Source: Larix kaempferi (taxonomy: Eukaryota; Streptophyta; Pinopsida; Pinales; Pinaceae). From it: 64,000 bases of DNA. This document shows positions 33,210-45,039 of the stretch, piece after piece; the stretch's first letter is position 1; each line of letters starts with the position of its first letter. Where the stretch lies: NCBI GenBank assembly GCA_027924585.1, contig BSBM01000826.1, positions 15,454,001 to 15,518,000 of the forward strand. The letters run 5' to 3'. A program made the translations under genes and the position numbers. Below the pieces are notes generated by a model. It did not search any database. It was not told where the DNA came from and was given only the letters and a program-made list of their open reading frames with translations.

Positions 33210-34761
33210 TGTTGGAGAGAACTTCCGCAGCAGTTAGGAAGCTGCTAATTTTGGGAAGGATAACTAATTTTGGAGGGAAAGTACCAATTTTGGCGGTAAG
33301 ACAAAGATATCGCCGTAGCGCAAATTCCGGCGGGAATCACGGCGATAGGTACAGAAAAGTCAAGCATGTGGTACAAAGAAGAGGCCGAAGGGAGAGCTCA
33401 ACCACTGCAATAAAGGCGCCGAAGATGAAGAGAGGGTTCAGCTACCCTCATAAAGACGAAGGACTACAGTCAGCGTTGCGTGAACCAAGAAGAAGCAACG
33501 GGTCGATGCATTAAAGACTAAGGACTGCAGGAAGCGGCGACAAGACAGAAGGCGGCCATGGAAGTACAGCCAGTTTACTGTAAGTGGTTAGGGTTGAGTC
33601 ACTGTTGGGATAAGGCCCACAGTTTTGTAACTGCGATGAGACCTTCGGGCCATCTATATATAGTAGTCTTTTTATAGGATAAGGGGTTGGCCACATAGCG
33701 ATAGAGACATCAGGTAGATGCTAGTCAAGTCTTTTGTTGTTGCAAGTCTGAACATCCCTGAGAATACAAGGGCCGACCTGTTGAGAGATAGTGCAATCCG
33801 CTGGGATTGCGAGAGGGAGAGAGTGCACTGTAAAAGCAAGAAGAGAAAAGAGATCTATAGAGAAGGGCTCCCACTGAGGTGGAGTTTCCCAGAAGACCCC
33901 TATTGTAAAGAGTGGAACGGAGCTGTGTTTATTCCCCAGAGTTGTAAACAAGAACCGCAGTTCCCCTGGGCGTAGCCTTTGCCCTGGGAGTATCAATGTG
34001 CTTATCTAAGTAGCACTATTGTAATTGTGTAGCCATTATTCTCATTCATGTGGTTGTGCTATATATGAATGCTTCAATCTGTTATAAGTAATGTACATGG
34101 TCGTCAGTTAACTTCTGAATGATGTATAACAAGTGCGATAATCGTAGCTAACCTCTTTGCGAACTATATAATTGTTAAACAGAGGTTAATGTGCGAGTAA
34201 GAACTGAATATGAGGCATGAATGGTTTATTTAGACATTGCGCAAAGTAATGTTCTACCTAGTTACGTGTTGCGAGATATCAAGGGTCGACTTCAGTAGTG
34301 AGGGTTAGGCTTGTAGGCTGAATGCTGTTGCTGACTGCAGTACCAGGATAAGGATAGCTAAGACCACCTGTTAGCCCAGGAAGCGGCCAAAGTTTGCTTG
34401 CCGCAGGAACTAGAAGGGCAAGACATCGCACCTACGATATCCTGGGTATCGCTAGACGGGTTCACATAGGGAAAGACTTATCGCATTTCCTGCGTACTGC
34501 GATAAGACAGAGGCGTAGCCGGAGTAATGGAATGAGATAGACAGCTTCGGTGAAAGGGGTTAAGGTGGGTTTGAGCACCCTGGATGCCTCGGAACTTGGC
34601 TGAGGACACTTGAGTCTTCTGCCTCCCATTAGAATCACTTCGGGTGAGACCTCAGGTCGCTTCTGCGACCTGTTGCCGAAAGGGCCAGTGAGCTAAGGGT
34701 TCTGTTGGTCTAAAAGATTACCGCACGCCCGGGTCTGTCAAAGAGAAATAAAAGATCAACA
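33210..34761 (+). repeat. 3' LTR of element D
   Basis: 1552 bp, four differences from the 5' LTR by eye (three transitions, one transversion). TATA box at 33655-33663. Confidence 0.97.
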
Positions 34762-35479
34762 GCCACACCTCCATGCCTAGAAAATAGTGCATCATCCCCA
34801 AGTCCTTCATCTCGAACTCAGAAACAATCTTCCTCTTGGTGTCGGCAATCAACCCATCATCACCTATTACAAACAGGTCATCCACAGACAATAGTAGTAT
34901 CACAGGATTTCCTTCCTCAACCTTGTAGTAAAGGTTGGAATCCGCCTTACTCTTGGTAAAGCCCAAACTGGATAGAAAGTTGTCTATCCTACCATACCAA
35001 GTCCTAGGAGCTTGCTTCAAGCCATACAAGTCTTTCTTCAACTTGCACACATATGACTCCCTGTCATGTGTCTCAAAACCAAGTGGCTGCTCCAAATACA
35101 CTTCCTCCTCGACTACACCATTCAAGAAAGCTGTCTTGACATCCATCTAGTGTATCTTCCATTTCATCACTGCAGCCAGGGAAAGTACTGATCTGATGGA
35201 AGTGTACCTGGCTACAGGAGAAAAAGTCTCTTCATAGTCTATTCCCTCTTTCTGGGAGAAGCCACGAGCTACAAATCTCGCTTTGTATTTCTCTATGCTG
35301 CAATCTACAGCATGCTTGATCTTGTAGATCCACTTGGAAGTCACAACTGACTTCCCTCTAGGTCTTGGGACCACATCCCAAACATCATTCTTCATGATCA
35401 ATTGGTATTCCTCGACCATGGCATCCTTCCATTCTTTCTTTTCCGCTGCTTCTTCGTAATTGGAAGGTTCTTTGTTCAT
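34762..35479 (-). pseudogene. Element C reverse transcriptase, first part
   Basis: Frame 35147-35479 has the RT N-terminus (KNDVWDVVPRPRGK, VTSKWIYKIKH, KARFVARGFSQKEGIDY). It stops at TAG (35147-35149) directly before MDVKTAFLNG, the usual continuation, so the stop interrupts RT. Frame 34767-35146 continues with DLYGLKQAPRTWY and the catalytic region, which here reads LLSVDDLF where Copia RTs normally have YVDD, so the Tyr is lost. It ends at GMEVW, where element D inserted. The continuation is at 20714-21509. Confidence 0.92.
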
Positions 35480-35530
35480 AATATCACAGAGTAAGGAAAC
35501 ATAGCTGGTATGAGATCTAGTTCTCTTCCT

Positions 35531-36976
35531 TTATCTGTGTTCTTCTTCTAGAATTCCATATCTTTCTGCATCTTGAATGAGCTCCCTAGCCCATGCAGGT
35601 TTCCTCTTGTGAGAGTTCTTCTCACGGGGTGGATATTCAGCTTCACGATTTGCTTCTGGAATTGCTTCAGTCATGGTGGTGTCTTGGAATCTGATTTCCT
35701 TTGGTTCTTCATGATCTTCAACAGGTGTCTTCCTTGATTTGATATAAGATGAGTCTTCATCAAATGTTACATCCCTGCTGACATCAATCTTCTTGAACCC
35801 TGGAAAGTATATTCTGTAAGCCTTCGAGCTTTCACTGTAACCCACAAAGATGCCCTTCTTTCCTGAAGGATCTAGCTTAGTTCTCTTTTCCTTTGGAACA
35901 TGAGTATATACTGAACAACCAAATATTCTAAGATGGCTGACTTCAGGTTTCTTACCAGAGAAGACCTCTTCTGGTGTCTTGTTGTCCAATATCTTATGAG
36001 GTGTTTTGTTCTGCACATATACAGCAGTCCTAGCTGCTTCTGCCCAAAGATGCATGGGTAGATCCTGGTCATGCAGCATTGCCTGTGCTGCTTCCATGAT
36101 TGTTCTATTCTTCCTTTCTGCAACTCCATTCTGTTGTGGATTATAGGGAGCAGTCAACTCCCTCTTAATTCTTGAATCACTGCGTAGCTTCTTGAAATCA
36201 CCTGAAGTGAATTCTCCGCCATTGTCGGATCTGAAGGTCTTGATCTTCTTATCAGTTTGATTTTCAATCAAGGTTTTGAATTCCTTGAACTTATCAAATA
36301 TTTCATCTTTGTTCTTCAAGAAATAAACCCAAGTATTCCTAGAGAAATCATCAATGAAAGAGACATAGTATACATACCCACTCAGAGAACTGGGTGACAT
36401 CGGACTGCATACATCGGAGTGGATAATCTCCAAGATTCCTTTTGCTTTACTTTCACTGCTTGGAAATGCCTTCTTAATGTTCTTCCCTTTTGCACATCCT
36501 TTGCAAACACCTTCATGCTTTGTCTTGATTTCAGGAAGACCCTCTACAACTTTATTTGCAACTGGTAGTGCTCTGTAGTGCACATGTGCAAACCTTCTAT
36601 GCCAAATTTCACTTGGCTCCATGGATTCATGTACCCTGGCATGTTCAGGTTGTCCCTTCAATTTGTACAATCCTCCCTCTTGCTCTTCAATCACTACTGC
36701 ATCATCTATAGTTTTACCCTTTGACCACATTAGGACTTGGCCATCTACAAATGCAACCCTCATGCCTTTTGCATCCAATGCAGATATGGAGAGTAGGTTC
36801 TTCTTGAGCCCAGGTACATATAGAACATCTTTCATCTTCATATACTTCCCAAAGTCTAGATTGTAGGAGGCTTCACCACTTCCCTTGATAGGATATTGAT
36901 AGTTATCCCCGAGTTTCGCTTTATGGGGTGACTCATGTTCAGATAGATTTACAAAAGATTCTTTAAACCCGGTCAT
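35531..36976 (-). CDS. Element C protease end, GAG-pre-integrase and integrase
   Basis: 481 codons. The first residues (MTGFKESFVN) continue the protease, whose active-site DSG lies just upstream in sequence not in this frame's start. The pre-integrase zinc motif is HRRFAHVHYRAL with CKGCAKGK. The integrase core follows with SDVCSPM, the DDE residues in HSDV, RSDNGGEF and NPQQNGVAERKNRT, and then the Copia motif LRIFGCSVYTHVP. The frame ends with TAA (35531-35533) in phase with the RT frame at 35479, so this stop also disrupts the polyprotein. Integrase joins the cDNA to host DNA. Confidence 0.93.
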   Translation of the reverse strand: MTGFKESFVNLSEHESPHKAKLGDNYQYPIKGSGEASYNLDFGKYMKMKDVLYVPGLKKNLLSISALDAKGMRVAFVDGQVLMWSKGKTIDDAVVIEEQEGGLYKLKGQPEHARVHESMEPSEIWHRRFAHVHYRALPVANKVVEGLPEIKTKHEGVCKGCAKGKNIKKAFPSSESKAKGILEIIHSDVCSPMSPSSLSGYVYYVSFIDDFSRNTWVYFLKNKDEIFDKFKEFKTLIENQTDKKIKTFRSDNGGEFTSGDFKKLRSDSRIKRELTAPYNPQQNGVAERKNRTIMEAAQAMLHDQDLPMHLWAEAARTAVYVQNKTPHKILDNKTPEEVFSGKKPEVSHLRIFGCSVYTHVPKEKRTKLDPSGKKGIFVGYSESSKAYRIYFPGFKKIDVSRDVTFDEDSSYIKSRKTPVEDHEEPKEIRFQDTTMTEAIPEANREAEYPPREKNSHKRKPAWARELIQDAERYGILEEEHR

Positions 36977-37366
36977 GTGTTTGGAAGTTCCACTATCAAT
37001 AAGCCAATCATTACATCCATGAGAGATAGTACCTGTGAGAGCATAGATTAGAACATATTCATCTTCACTAGATGAGTCATCACTTTCTGCTCTAGCTTTC
37101 TTCTTGGGAGGTTCATCATCCTCAACAGCATGAGCATGATATCTCCTTTTGTTGTTCTTCTTCTTCTTGTTGAAGTTGTTGTTGTCCCTTTTGTTCTTGG
37201 GACAATCTATAGCAATGTGTCCCTTCTCATTACATGTAAAATATCTTCTCTTCTATTTATGCTGATGGTGGTGAGAAGATTTCTTGAAATGAGATGACTC
37301 TCTCTTGGGATTTCCTTTCTTGGTATGTGTTGTGAGAGCTTGATCTTCATTCCCCATCTTTTCTTC
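36977..37366 (-). pseudogene. Element C nucleocapsid and protease N-terminus, out of frame
   Basis: Reading all minus frames gives a nucleocapsid stretch near 37200-37245 with TCNEKGHIAIDC; the first Cys expected for a CCHC knuckle is Tyr here. Lys- and Asn-rich sequence follows, then the protease region near 36980-37030 with the Asp-Ser-Gly context before KHM. Frame changes separate it from both neighbours. Confidence 0.6.
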
Positions 37367-37936
37367 TCAGGCCACAAGCCTTGCTTCTTCTTGTGAGCAT
37401 TCCTCCCATAGTCTACTGAAGGAGACCAACTTCTTTCTTGCACAGATTCCTTGGATAAAGGAATCCCATGACCTAGGTAGGCCATTCAATGTGGTCATAA
37501 CAAATTCACCATTATCCACTACTTCATCCATAGCTTCAAGTTGTTCCTTGATCTGAGAGACCTTAGAAAAATAGGATTGAATGGTCTCTCCATTCTGAAG
37601 CTTTACCCCTTTCAATTGGTTCCGCATAGTCATCTTCTGATTTATGTTCTTCCCTTCAAATAGCTTGGTCAGGGAATCAAACATCTCCTTGGGTGTCTTT
37701 AGAGATGACACATGTGGTATGGGATGGTATTTGATAGAATCAACAATGATCCTCTTTGCCTTGACCAAGTTCTTCTTATGTAAGGCCTTAGCCTCTTCTC
37801 CCTCTAGGACAGGGACCTCTTCACTTATGTAAGTGTCTAATTCATTTTCTTCCAGGATTAACCCAATCCTATACTTCCATGCTCGGAAGTTATCATCCCC
37901 TTCAAGCTTATCCTCAAGCTTGGTGTGGTGAAACAT
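37367..37936 (-). CDS. Element C Gag (capsid part)
   Basis: 189 codons with the start expected for Copia Gag: KLEGDDNFRAWKYRI, then KEMFDSLTKLFEGKN, MTMRNQLKGVKL and NGLPRSWDSFIQGI. These are the UBN2/Copia Gag signatures. The frame is truncated before the zinc knuckle, which follows in another frame. The leader between PBS and gag (37937-38495) is non-coding. Element F lacks the first 21 codons of this gene together with the preceding leader segment. Confidence 0.93.
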   Translation of the reverse strand: MFHHTKLEDKLEGDDNFRAWKYRIGLILEENELDTYISEEVPVLEGEEAKALHKKNLVKAKRIIVDSIKYHPIPHVSSLKTPKEMFDSLTKLFEGKNINQKMTMRNQLKGVKLQNGETIQSYFSKVSQIKEQLEAMDEVVDNGEFVMTTLNGLPRSWDSFIQGICARKKLVSFSRLWEECSQEEARLVA

Positions 37937-38495
37937 TTTAATGAGAAACTCAAATGGAAATAAAAGATTTAGGTCTTACCACTTGATTTGCAGAAATTTG
38001 GATCTGGTGCTGGATTAGGGTTTGTCAGAGAAACCCTAAAAATTCAAAATGTGAATTTCAAACTTCTGAAAGGATAGAAAGATGCGCCTTGATGAGTTGA
38101 TCATCCTGGTATACTCAGAAATTGAAAACTGCAAAGTTTCACCCTTCATAAATGCTTTTCAATCTCTTGGATTCACTGGGGAGGACCCTGAATTAGGGTT
38201 TGATTTTCTTGGAGCTTCACCGAACCAAAAAGTTCGATCCAAAGCTCTAAACTTTGATTTTTCCAAGGAGCGTCCAGCTATGGTCTCAGAATTCAAAAAT
38301 TCCTATTTTTGTGGAAACCCTAATTTTTAGGGCAAAACATGAAAGTGCTCAGAATTGAATTCTGATTGGACAGAAAGATGTGCCCTAATGAGGAGATCCA
38401 ATCCACCTTACTGCCTTTCCAAAGTCTGTGGAGAGAAACCCAATAAACAAGAAACCCTAGTTTCCGCAACTGCACAATGTCTTCTTCTCAGGTTA

Positions 38496-38507
38496 GCTCT
38501 AATACCA
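38496..38507 (-). promoter_or_regulatory. Primer-binding site of element C (tRNA-iMet type)
   Basis: On the minus strand TGGTATTAGAGC follows the 5' LTR end directly. Confidence 0.92.
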
Positions 38508-39067
38508 TGTTAATTTTTTAGCATTATTTCAACATACTCTAGGATCTTTACTGAGAGAATAACATGTACAGCATATCAATCATATCAAGAACAACAAGCA
38601 ATCACATAAGACAATGGACACACAGAGTTTCACCGGGGAAAACCATAAAGGTGAAAAACCCCACAGCTTCCTTAGAGATAGAAAGATCAATGATACAACC
38701 CAAGTACAAGAGAGTCCTCCTAGCAGCTACTCCTCCTTCCTCACTTGTGCGCCACTTTCTGGTGAGTGTAGAAGTGAATAATGAAGTGATCAAATAGAGT
38801 GCCTCCCGCACTCTATTTATACATGACCTGACTTGCCTAATAAACTAGCAGGGACGACTTGTCTAACTCAGTCTAATAACCCATGGTAATACTAATCAGG
38901 GCCGACCCCACACTTGGTGGTCTAATAACCCATCACATGCAAGTTGTGACACTTGCGACACTTGTCAATACAAATGACGACACTTTCGTATAGATGAATA
39001 ATACCATCTCTATAGGCGTACAATATACATAAGTGAAATACATCTCGAAGTTACATATACATCAACA
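38508..39067 (-). repeat. 5' LTR of element C
   Basis: 560 bp; about 17 substitutions and a few indels against 18998-19551 by eye. A perfect hairpin overlapping the TATA box is at 38792-38818. It drives transcription on the minus strand. Confidence 0.95.
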
Positions 39068-39072
39068 CTTGT

Positions 39073-39227
39073 TTCAAATCCCAATGCTTCCACCCCCCAA
39101 CCTAGGGAACTAGTAGTTTTTCCTCCATGGCAATTATTTGACCCTTAACATCAATTTGACAAACTCTCATGAATATGGCCAATGGGATTATGCCATTTTG
39201 ACCCAATTCAAAATTTGGGACATGAAA
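39073..39227 (-). repeat. 3' LTR of element B, second part
   Basis: It continues the LTR cut at 18997 and aligns with 47665-47818. It ends at GGGACATGAAA where the other LTR has GGGACATGACA. Confidence 0.9.
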
Positions 39228-39245
39228 AATCCTCCCTTCCCATTA
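39228..39245 (-). promoter_or_regulatory. Polypurine tract of element B
   Basis: On the minus strand a purine-rich ATGGGAAGGGAGGA abuts the 3' LTR. Confidence 0.75.
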
Positions 39246-39265
39246 TTGCTTATCCTCAAGCAATT

Positions 39266-39688
39266 TCAAACATGGGCGTTGAAGTTGCCACTAAGTTGCC
39301 CAACTTTGAGTCTTCGAGATTCCATGAAGATTTTAGAGAGGAACCACCATGCTTTCTGCTGCACTATTTTGATTAAAATCACTTTATTGAGTGGCAAATC
39401 CATCCCCCATACTACTTGTTTCCCCAAAAAATTGAAACCAATGAGAGTAAGAATTATCCCAGGGTCCCATTGCTTGTATTGCACTCCAATAATTAGGAGT
39501 GCTCTCCAACTCATACCATCAGGTAAGAGAGTTCTTGGATCCCATTTTCTTGTCATCATGAGTACAAAATATATATCATCAAAGTACATCACAACATAAT
39601 GAAAATGTACATCAAAAAGATGCTTCATCAAAGAATCATGAAAGCGCTTATACCTCCAAGCAAGTAGACCACCATTTTCCAAGTGCAT
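39266..39688 (-). pseudogene. Element B 3'-terminal frame, unknown
   Basis: A 140-codon frame on the element's strand next to the PPT, rich in Trp and aromatic residues (KWDPRTLLPDG, YKQWDPGIILTLIG). The repeated WDP pattern suggests a duplicated short motif, but I cannot place it in a family. It may be the eroded end of the protein encoded upstream (39786-41195), as the phases differ and several stops lie between. Confidence 0.35.
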
Positions 39689-39785
39689 ACAAGCATCAAG
39701 TAACCAATCAAATCTGCTCCAATGACATAGGTGACGATCTCCAAAATGATTTGATATGCATCAAAATATTCAGCCATGTATTCTT

Positions 39786-41195
39786 TCATCTATGATGTGA
39801 ATTAAGAATCTCCACTAAAATCTGAACCAAATAATGAGCAAAAAAACAAGGAGACTTCAAATGACTCAAAGAAGTCTCACCCATACATACATGAATGTGA
39901 GAATCATAAAGATATACAAAATTATGTGGCTTCCAACAAAAATGTTCTCCAATCATAAATCTATTCACCCAAGTGTTGGATGAAGTTCCTCCAACATCAA
40001 ATGAACCAAGTGTCGAGCAAGAAAAACCATGAGTCTTCAAGTGACTCAAATGCATATCATAGGTGCATCCAGGTATATGTGCATCACCATAAAGTAACAA
40101 AGGATGCTTTTGCAAATGGGAATAAGAATGTGCTCCAACCATGTCATCATAAAAATTAAATCTAGGAGTTCCATACTCCTCATGTGGCACCATAAAAAAA
40201 GAACCCTTTCACCCATACTTCATTGAGACTAATGCTGCAAAACATGTAATTGTAGGATGTAGGAGAATGAACTAACTCACCCAAATGATAAAAAAGTGCA
40301 GAATTTTCATCATGGGAAGGATCCATTTGGGTATTATCATGCAGCTCCTTCAAAAGTGTGAAACCTTTGTTGTAGATTGGTTCCAATGTAGAGGAATCAT
40401 GCTCTTCTTTAAAAATTGCATAACATTCATCAAGAGACAATTCAAGTTCCTCTTCCACCACATCAAGTGTTTGGATCTCTTCAAGTTCATCTTCAAACAC
40501 ATCAAGCACATTAAAATTTCCACATTTCTCATGATCCACCATGTCATGAGAATCCTCCAAACAATCTACCATTTGAGAATCTGAAACATAGGAGGAAAAA
40601 CAAGTATCTTGCAACTTTTCAAGAAGTTGCTCATTTTGAATTGTGAGCTTATGATTATCCTCATTATGCTTCAAGTATGCATCATGTAAAAATTCATTAA
40701 GCTCAAACAAATAGTTTCTATCAAAAAGCAAAGACATAAAATTACCTTTGATGTGGCACATTGCTCTTTGAATCTTCTCCATGTCTTCTAGGAAGGATGT
40801 TTCCTCCAATGAAGTAGCTCTCCAACAAGAATTTGACACCAATGCTTGAGTGTCATGGAGAATGCTAAGGGAATCTTGGATCTTCTTTTCATTCATATTT
40901 AAGGACCCTTCTATAAAATGAGGCTCTTGTAAATGAACCTCCTCAACTTCTTCCTTATTGCTTGGACCAACTTCATGAAGCTCAAGTGGTGATGGGGAAG
41001 ATGATCTTGTTTCTTCTTCAGCTGCTACAAGGTCTTCATTTGCATGCTTAGTGGAATTTTGCCTTGCAACAATATTGTCAAAAGTGATCTCTATGTCACC
41101 AACATAGAGGTGTGATCACCCATCAATAGGTACTCCTTCATAGTTCAAGCATCCATCAGTAGATGCTCCTTGATTCATGTCCAAGGTAGAATTTC
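39786..41195 (-). pseudogene. Element B second protein, unknown, broken by a stop and a frameshift
   Basis: Three frames form one coding stretch of roughly 470 codons. It is open from about 41195, interrupted by TGA at 41116-41118, continues through 40896 and 40180, and shifts by one base in an A7 run (40194-40200) into the frame 40193-39786. The N-terminal half is acidic and helical (EEVEEVHLQEP, DEYELEEIQTL-like). The C-terminal part has repeated aromatic/His motifs (HSYSHLQKHPLLLYGDAH, YDSHIHVCMGETSLSHL). No enzyme motif was recognised. It lies downstream of the Gag-like gene on the same strand, where pol would normally be. Confidence 0.55.
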
Positions 41196-42254
41196 ACAGG
41201 GGGTTCACTGGCGAGGCAATATCATATCACGTCCATTCATATTGGGGGTTTGAATACTCTTAAAAATGTCAAAAATATATTGCTCCATATTAAGCGGTCA
41301 ATGGGGGGTTTATATTTTGACATAGTAATATAAATATCGGGGGTTATTTTGTTTGGGTGGGTTGAGGAGTAACCTCCAAATCATGGGATGAATTCATACC
41401 TACAAATCATGGGCTCAATTCATACCCACCTAAAACTTATGTACCCTCGATTTTTATTTGATATTGCTTATCATCCTAAGTTTTGCATAAATATGATGAT
41501 AGTGTACCAATGATAATATCGATGGAAGTCTCTTTGGATTACTAGCCTTGAGAAATCCTCATTTAATAGCTTATTTATGCTTGGTTTGAATTGATGTTAT
41601 ATTGTTTTTCATCTTTAAGTTAAGATATGTAGCTAATCGGGAGTTCCAGAGTTGAACAATTGTATTGTATTTTGTGTAGGCATTCGAGTAAAATATCTAA
41701 CTCTTCATTTGTTAGGATGGGGTTTAGGTGGGTATTGAGATTCAATCAAACCTTGCTCCACGACAACCAAGACAAGTGAGATCAATCTTTCTTGGATCAC
41801 TGGAACCAATATGTTTGTTTCAATAGAAAGGTAGGAGATTCCATCCTCGAAAGGGATTCAATTTTGCACTTTTATGGAGTTTAATTTATTAAGCTTATAG
41901 AAAACATGAGTTCACTATGGCTATACTTGTATTTACATGATATAAAATTGGTAGATTGGCAGGCTGTGGTGTGAAACATTTGTAATTCTCATGTTTTCTA
42001 AGCATTGCACTAACTAGTGGACTATTAGTCTTTTACATTCTTTGTTATGTTGATCTCTTGACTAGGTTTCCTTTTACACATTTTTCCTTCCCCAGTACTA
42101 TTCTTTTGGGTCTTCCACTATCCAACACTACAAATTGATGAGTCGCCTCCACAATCATAGTGGGATGATTATTAGCATTATACTATTATTTTATTTAGAA
42201 TCTTGTTTTCATATACTAAGATGCGTTAGGGATCCTATTTGTTACAACTTGATA
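41196..42254 (-). other. Element B interior without recognisable gene
   Basis: No continuous frame or motif. It lies between the two coding parts of B and is bounded on the right by the solo LTR's TSD (42255-42259). Some sequence may be the eroded C-terminal part of the Gag-like gene. Confidence 0.6.
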
Positions 42255-42259
42255 ATATG

Positions 42260-45034
42260 TGTCATGTCCCCAAATTTTGCATTGGACACAATGGCCTAAT
42301 CCACTTGGCCATACTCACGATAGTTTGTCAAATTGGTGATAAGGGTCAAATAAATGCCAATAATGATGTCCAAGTTAGTAATAATGTAAAATTAGATCCA
42401 AATGGACAAGGTGGGTCACATTAAGAGAAAATTCTCAATTCAAAGTTTGTAATATACCCATCCAAATGAACTATCATGGAGGAAAATTATTAGTTCCCTA
42501 GGTTGGGGGTGGAAGAATTAAAAGTTGGAATAAGGGAGCTACAAGACCCAAAATGACATTAGACTTAAAACTTCACATTAAATGGGTCAAATAAATAATA
42601 ATAGAAATAAAATAAGGTGGCATTGTATCATTAGGGAACATAAGAGGTTGTGGGACCCACATGTGGCAAGATTCCCCACTACACTTGGCATTATTCTCTC
42701 ACCAATTCAAGTTCAATTTGAAGTTTAACATACTTGGGGGAGTTGAAGAGGTATTATTCATGGCATGAATCATGTAAGTTCGAATTGGAGTGGAAGAGAA
42801 ACTCCCATGGAAGAGGAAGATGCGTCTTAGAATAATTGTGACACTTGGAGGTAGATTCCCTAACTCATATGACAACAATGATGAAGATTCTATGACACTT
42901 ATGACAAAGTTCAAACCTGATTTCTGACATCTGACATATATGACATGTCAGAGCTAAAAATATCCTCCAAGAGGGCGCACAAGGGGAGTTAGGGAAGCCA
43001 AGAATCCCCCATTCGAATTGATGGAAGAGAACTAGGAAAAGTTGGACAAGTGGCATTCATGGGAATCTCTCCCTAACTTGAGTTGAGATGAGTCTCTTAG
43101 ATGGAATTCGAGCTAAGGAGGCCTTGGGAGGTTAATAAAATACAAGAGGAAAGAAAGAGACGAGCTTTTTGATCATTTCTCATTTTGCAAATTGGAGAGC
43201 ATAGCTTGTCCATGCTAGTGGTGTGTTTACTCTACTTGCCTTAGTACCAATTTCAAGGGTGAAAGATTCCCATCCTAATTGGAAATTGGAGAGGCCATTC
43301 AGAACTTTCATTTAGAACAATGGAGTCATTTTTTCCAGGTTGAATCTACAGGGCTGCTCGTGACCATTTCTCCTTCAACTTGTTCCCACGTCTCTCTCAC
43401 TGTTCTCTCTATATTCTTGCTCTTGGAGGAAGGGCGCACATGGTGAGATGTTGATCTCTTTGTGGAATTCCAAGGGGCCCCATTCATTTTTAATATGATG
43501 TAAGAACTCTTTATTTGATGCTAATATGAACCTAAAGTCAAATGAAAAGAGAATTCATTTTTACAGGTTAACAGTTTCAAAAGTAGTGGAAAATCCTTGT
43601 TTATGGCTTTTTAAACCCAACATTTAGGGACTTCAAAGTGAGTCCATCATCGGGGGTCAGCGTAGTACAATCTTGAAACTGGGTATGAGAGAGCATCTAT
43701 AAGTATAGGTATGGGGGAGGTGTGATGGTGTCGGCTAGGTTTTTTAGAGAATGAGTAAGCTTAATTATTTGAAAAAAAAGGTTTTAAAATAATAATTTGA
43801 TCTTAATTTTAAAATAACGATTTGATATTAGTAATTTGATCTTAATAATAGTTTGACATTAATAATAATTTGATCTTGCTAATAATTTGATCTTAATTAT
43901 TTGAAGATAATTTTTTAGAAAAAAATGATGAAATTTATTTAGTTAGATTTAAAGATTTTTTTTTTTTGTAAAATTTTAAATTTTAATTAGAGATGCAATT
44001 TTTAATGATGTAATCTTGATTCTTAAAGATTGTTTTACAAAATGCCAAACTATGTATGAATGGTGTCATTTTCCCCCATAGCTTTTGCATAACGCACTTG
44101 TTGTTGCACATAGTTAGTGAAGGACTGTTATTTCGAATTCATGGAAATGTTAGATTCTATATACCTCTATAATAATCATATCATGAGAGCCACATATCGA
44201 AACATTATGTATTTCAAGTGATATTTACATTAGAGGAAGAGATTCGAGCCCTTTTCCCATATATCTTGTTGAGAGAGCTTGAAGTTGTTTGGTATCGACT
44301 TGTATCAGTAGATATCTGTGGTTTTATTGCTGTTTGGAGATCCATTAATATACTGAATAAGTTTCATACACCTTATGCAATTCCTTGTAAAATCTCTCAC
44401 AAATTTCATAGCAAGTTATAGCGTTTTCTCTCATTTCCCCCTATGTTAATACATGTTTAACAATCTATGATTTATGGGAGATGTAGAAGCCTTTAGGAAC
44501 TTATTAATGATTAATTTGGGTTCCCATTGAAGTAACATAACTAATAAATTTCTTTGTTCTGAAATTTGGGAGGTTTGTACTGCATTTGTGAATCCATTAG
44601 TGACCTCTACCCTTGGGGATTCGAACCTCAAATTTACAAGCAAATTTCCCTATTTTATCCTGAACTTAAATGAATGTTGCAGACATATTTTGATAGTGTC
44701 TAAGAACCCATTAGGTTCATTTTTATGTACTAATACCCTTCAAACACTCTCATACCCGATTCGAAATCCTTAGGAGTCTTTTGGAGCCATCTACCCTTGG
44801 GGGTTTCAACATCGATTTTCCTAGCAATATTTCCTTTCATTCTCTAATTGTAAATGAAAGTTGCTGATGTACTTAGAAGGTGACCAAGCATATAATAGCT
44901 GCATTAGTGTGTCCTAATACACCTCAATCCAGTCTGAACATAATTCGAAACCATTTGGGATAGTTTGGAGCTTCACTAGTCCAAGGTTCGAAAATTGGCC
45001 AAATTGGGTAAAATTCCAAATTGGAGACATTACA
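42260..45034 (+). mobile_element. Element E: solo LTR of the B family, inverse orientation
   Basis: It starts TGTCATGTCCC and ends GAGACATTACA, and is the reverse complement of the B LTR along most of its length (for example 42260-42530 matches the end of that LTR). TSD ATATG (42255-42259 and 45035-45039). At 2775 bp it is about 930 bp longer than the B LTRs. The extra length comes from an AT-rich tract of repeated TAATTTGATCTTAA (43780-43915) and an internal roughly 205-bp repeat (44590-45010). A solo LTR forms by recombination between the two LTRs of a full element. Confidence 0.9.
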
Positions 45035-45039
45035 ATATG

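Larger units (their letters stand above)
21510..34761 (+). mobile_element. Element D: young Gypsy retrotransposon inserted in element C
   Basis: 13252 bp, TSD GCCAC (21505-21509 and 34762-34766). The 1552-bp LTRs differ at four positions by eye (near 21630, 21986, 22190 and 22695), so it is by far the youngest insertion. RT precedes integrase, which marks it as Gypsy (Ty3-gypsy type). The protease signature DLGS, the tRNA-Asp-like primer site, the absence of a chromodomain and the additional ORF after pol all point to the Athila/Tat branch. Three in-frame stops show this copy is not autonomous as it stands. Confidence 0.97.
18998..39067 (-). mobile_element. Element C: Copia retrotransposon inserted in an LTR of element B
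   Basis: TSD CTTGT (18993-18997 and 39068-39072). LTRs of 554 and 560 bp, PBS TGGTATTAGAGC (minus strand, 38496-38507) and PPT at 19552-19561. Without element D it is about 6.8 kb. Gene order on the minus strand is Gag, protease, integrase, RT, RNase H, which is the Copia order. The LTRs differ by roughly 3 % by eye, so C is clearly older than D. Coding frames carry several stops. Confidence 0.95.
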
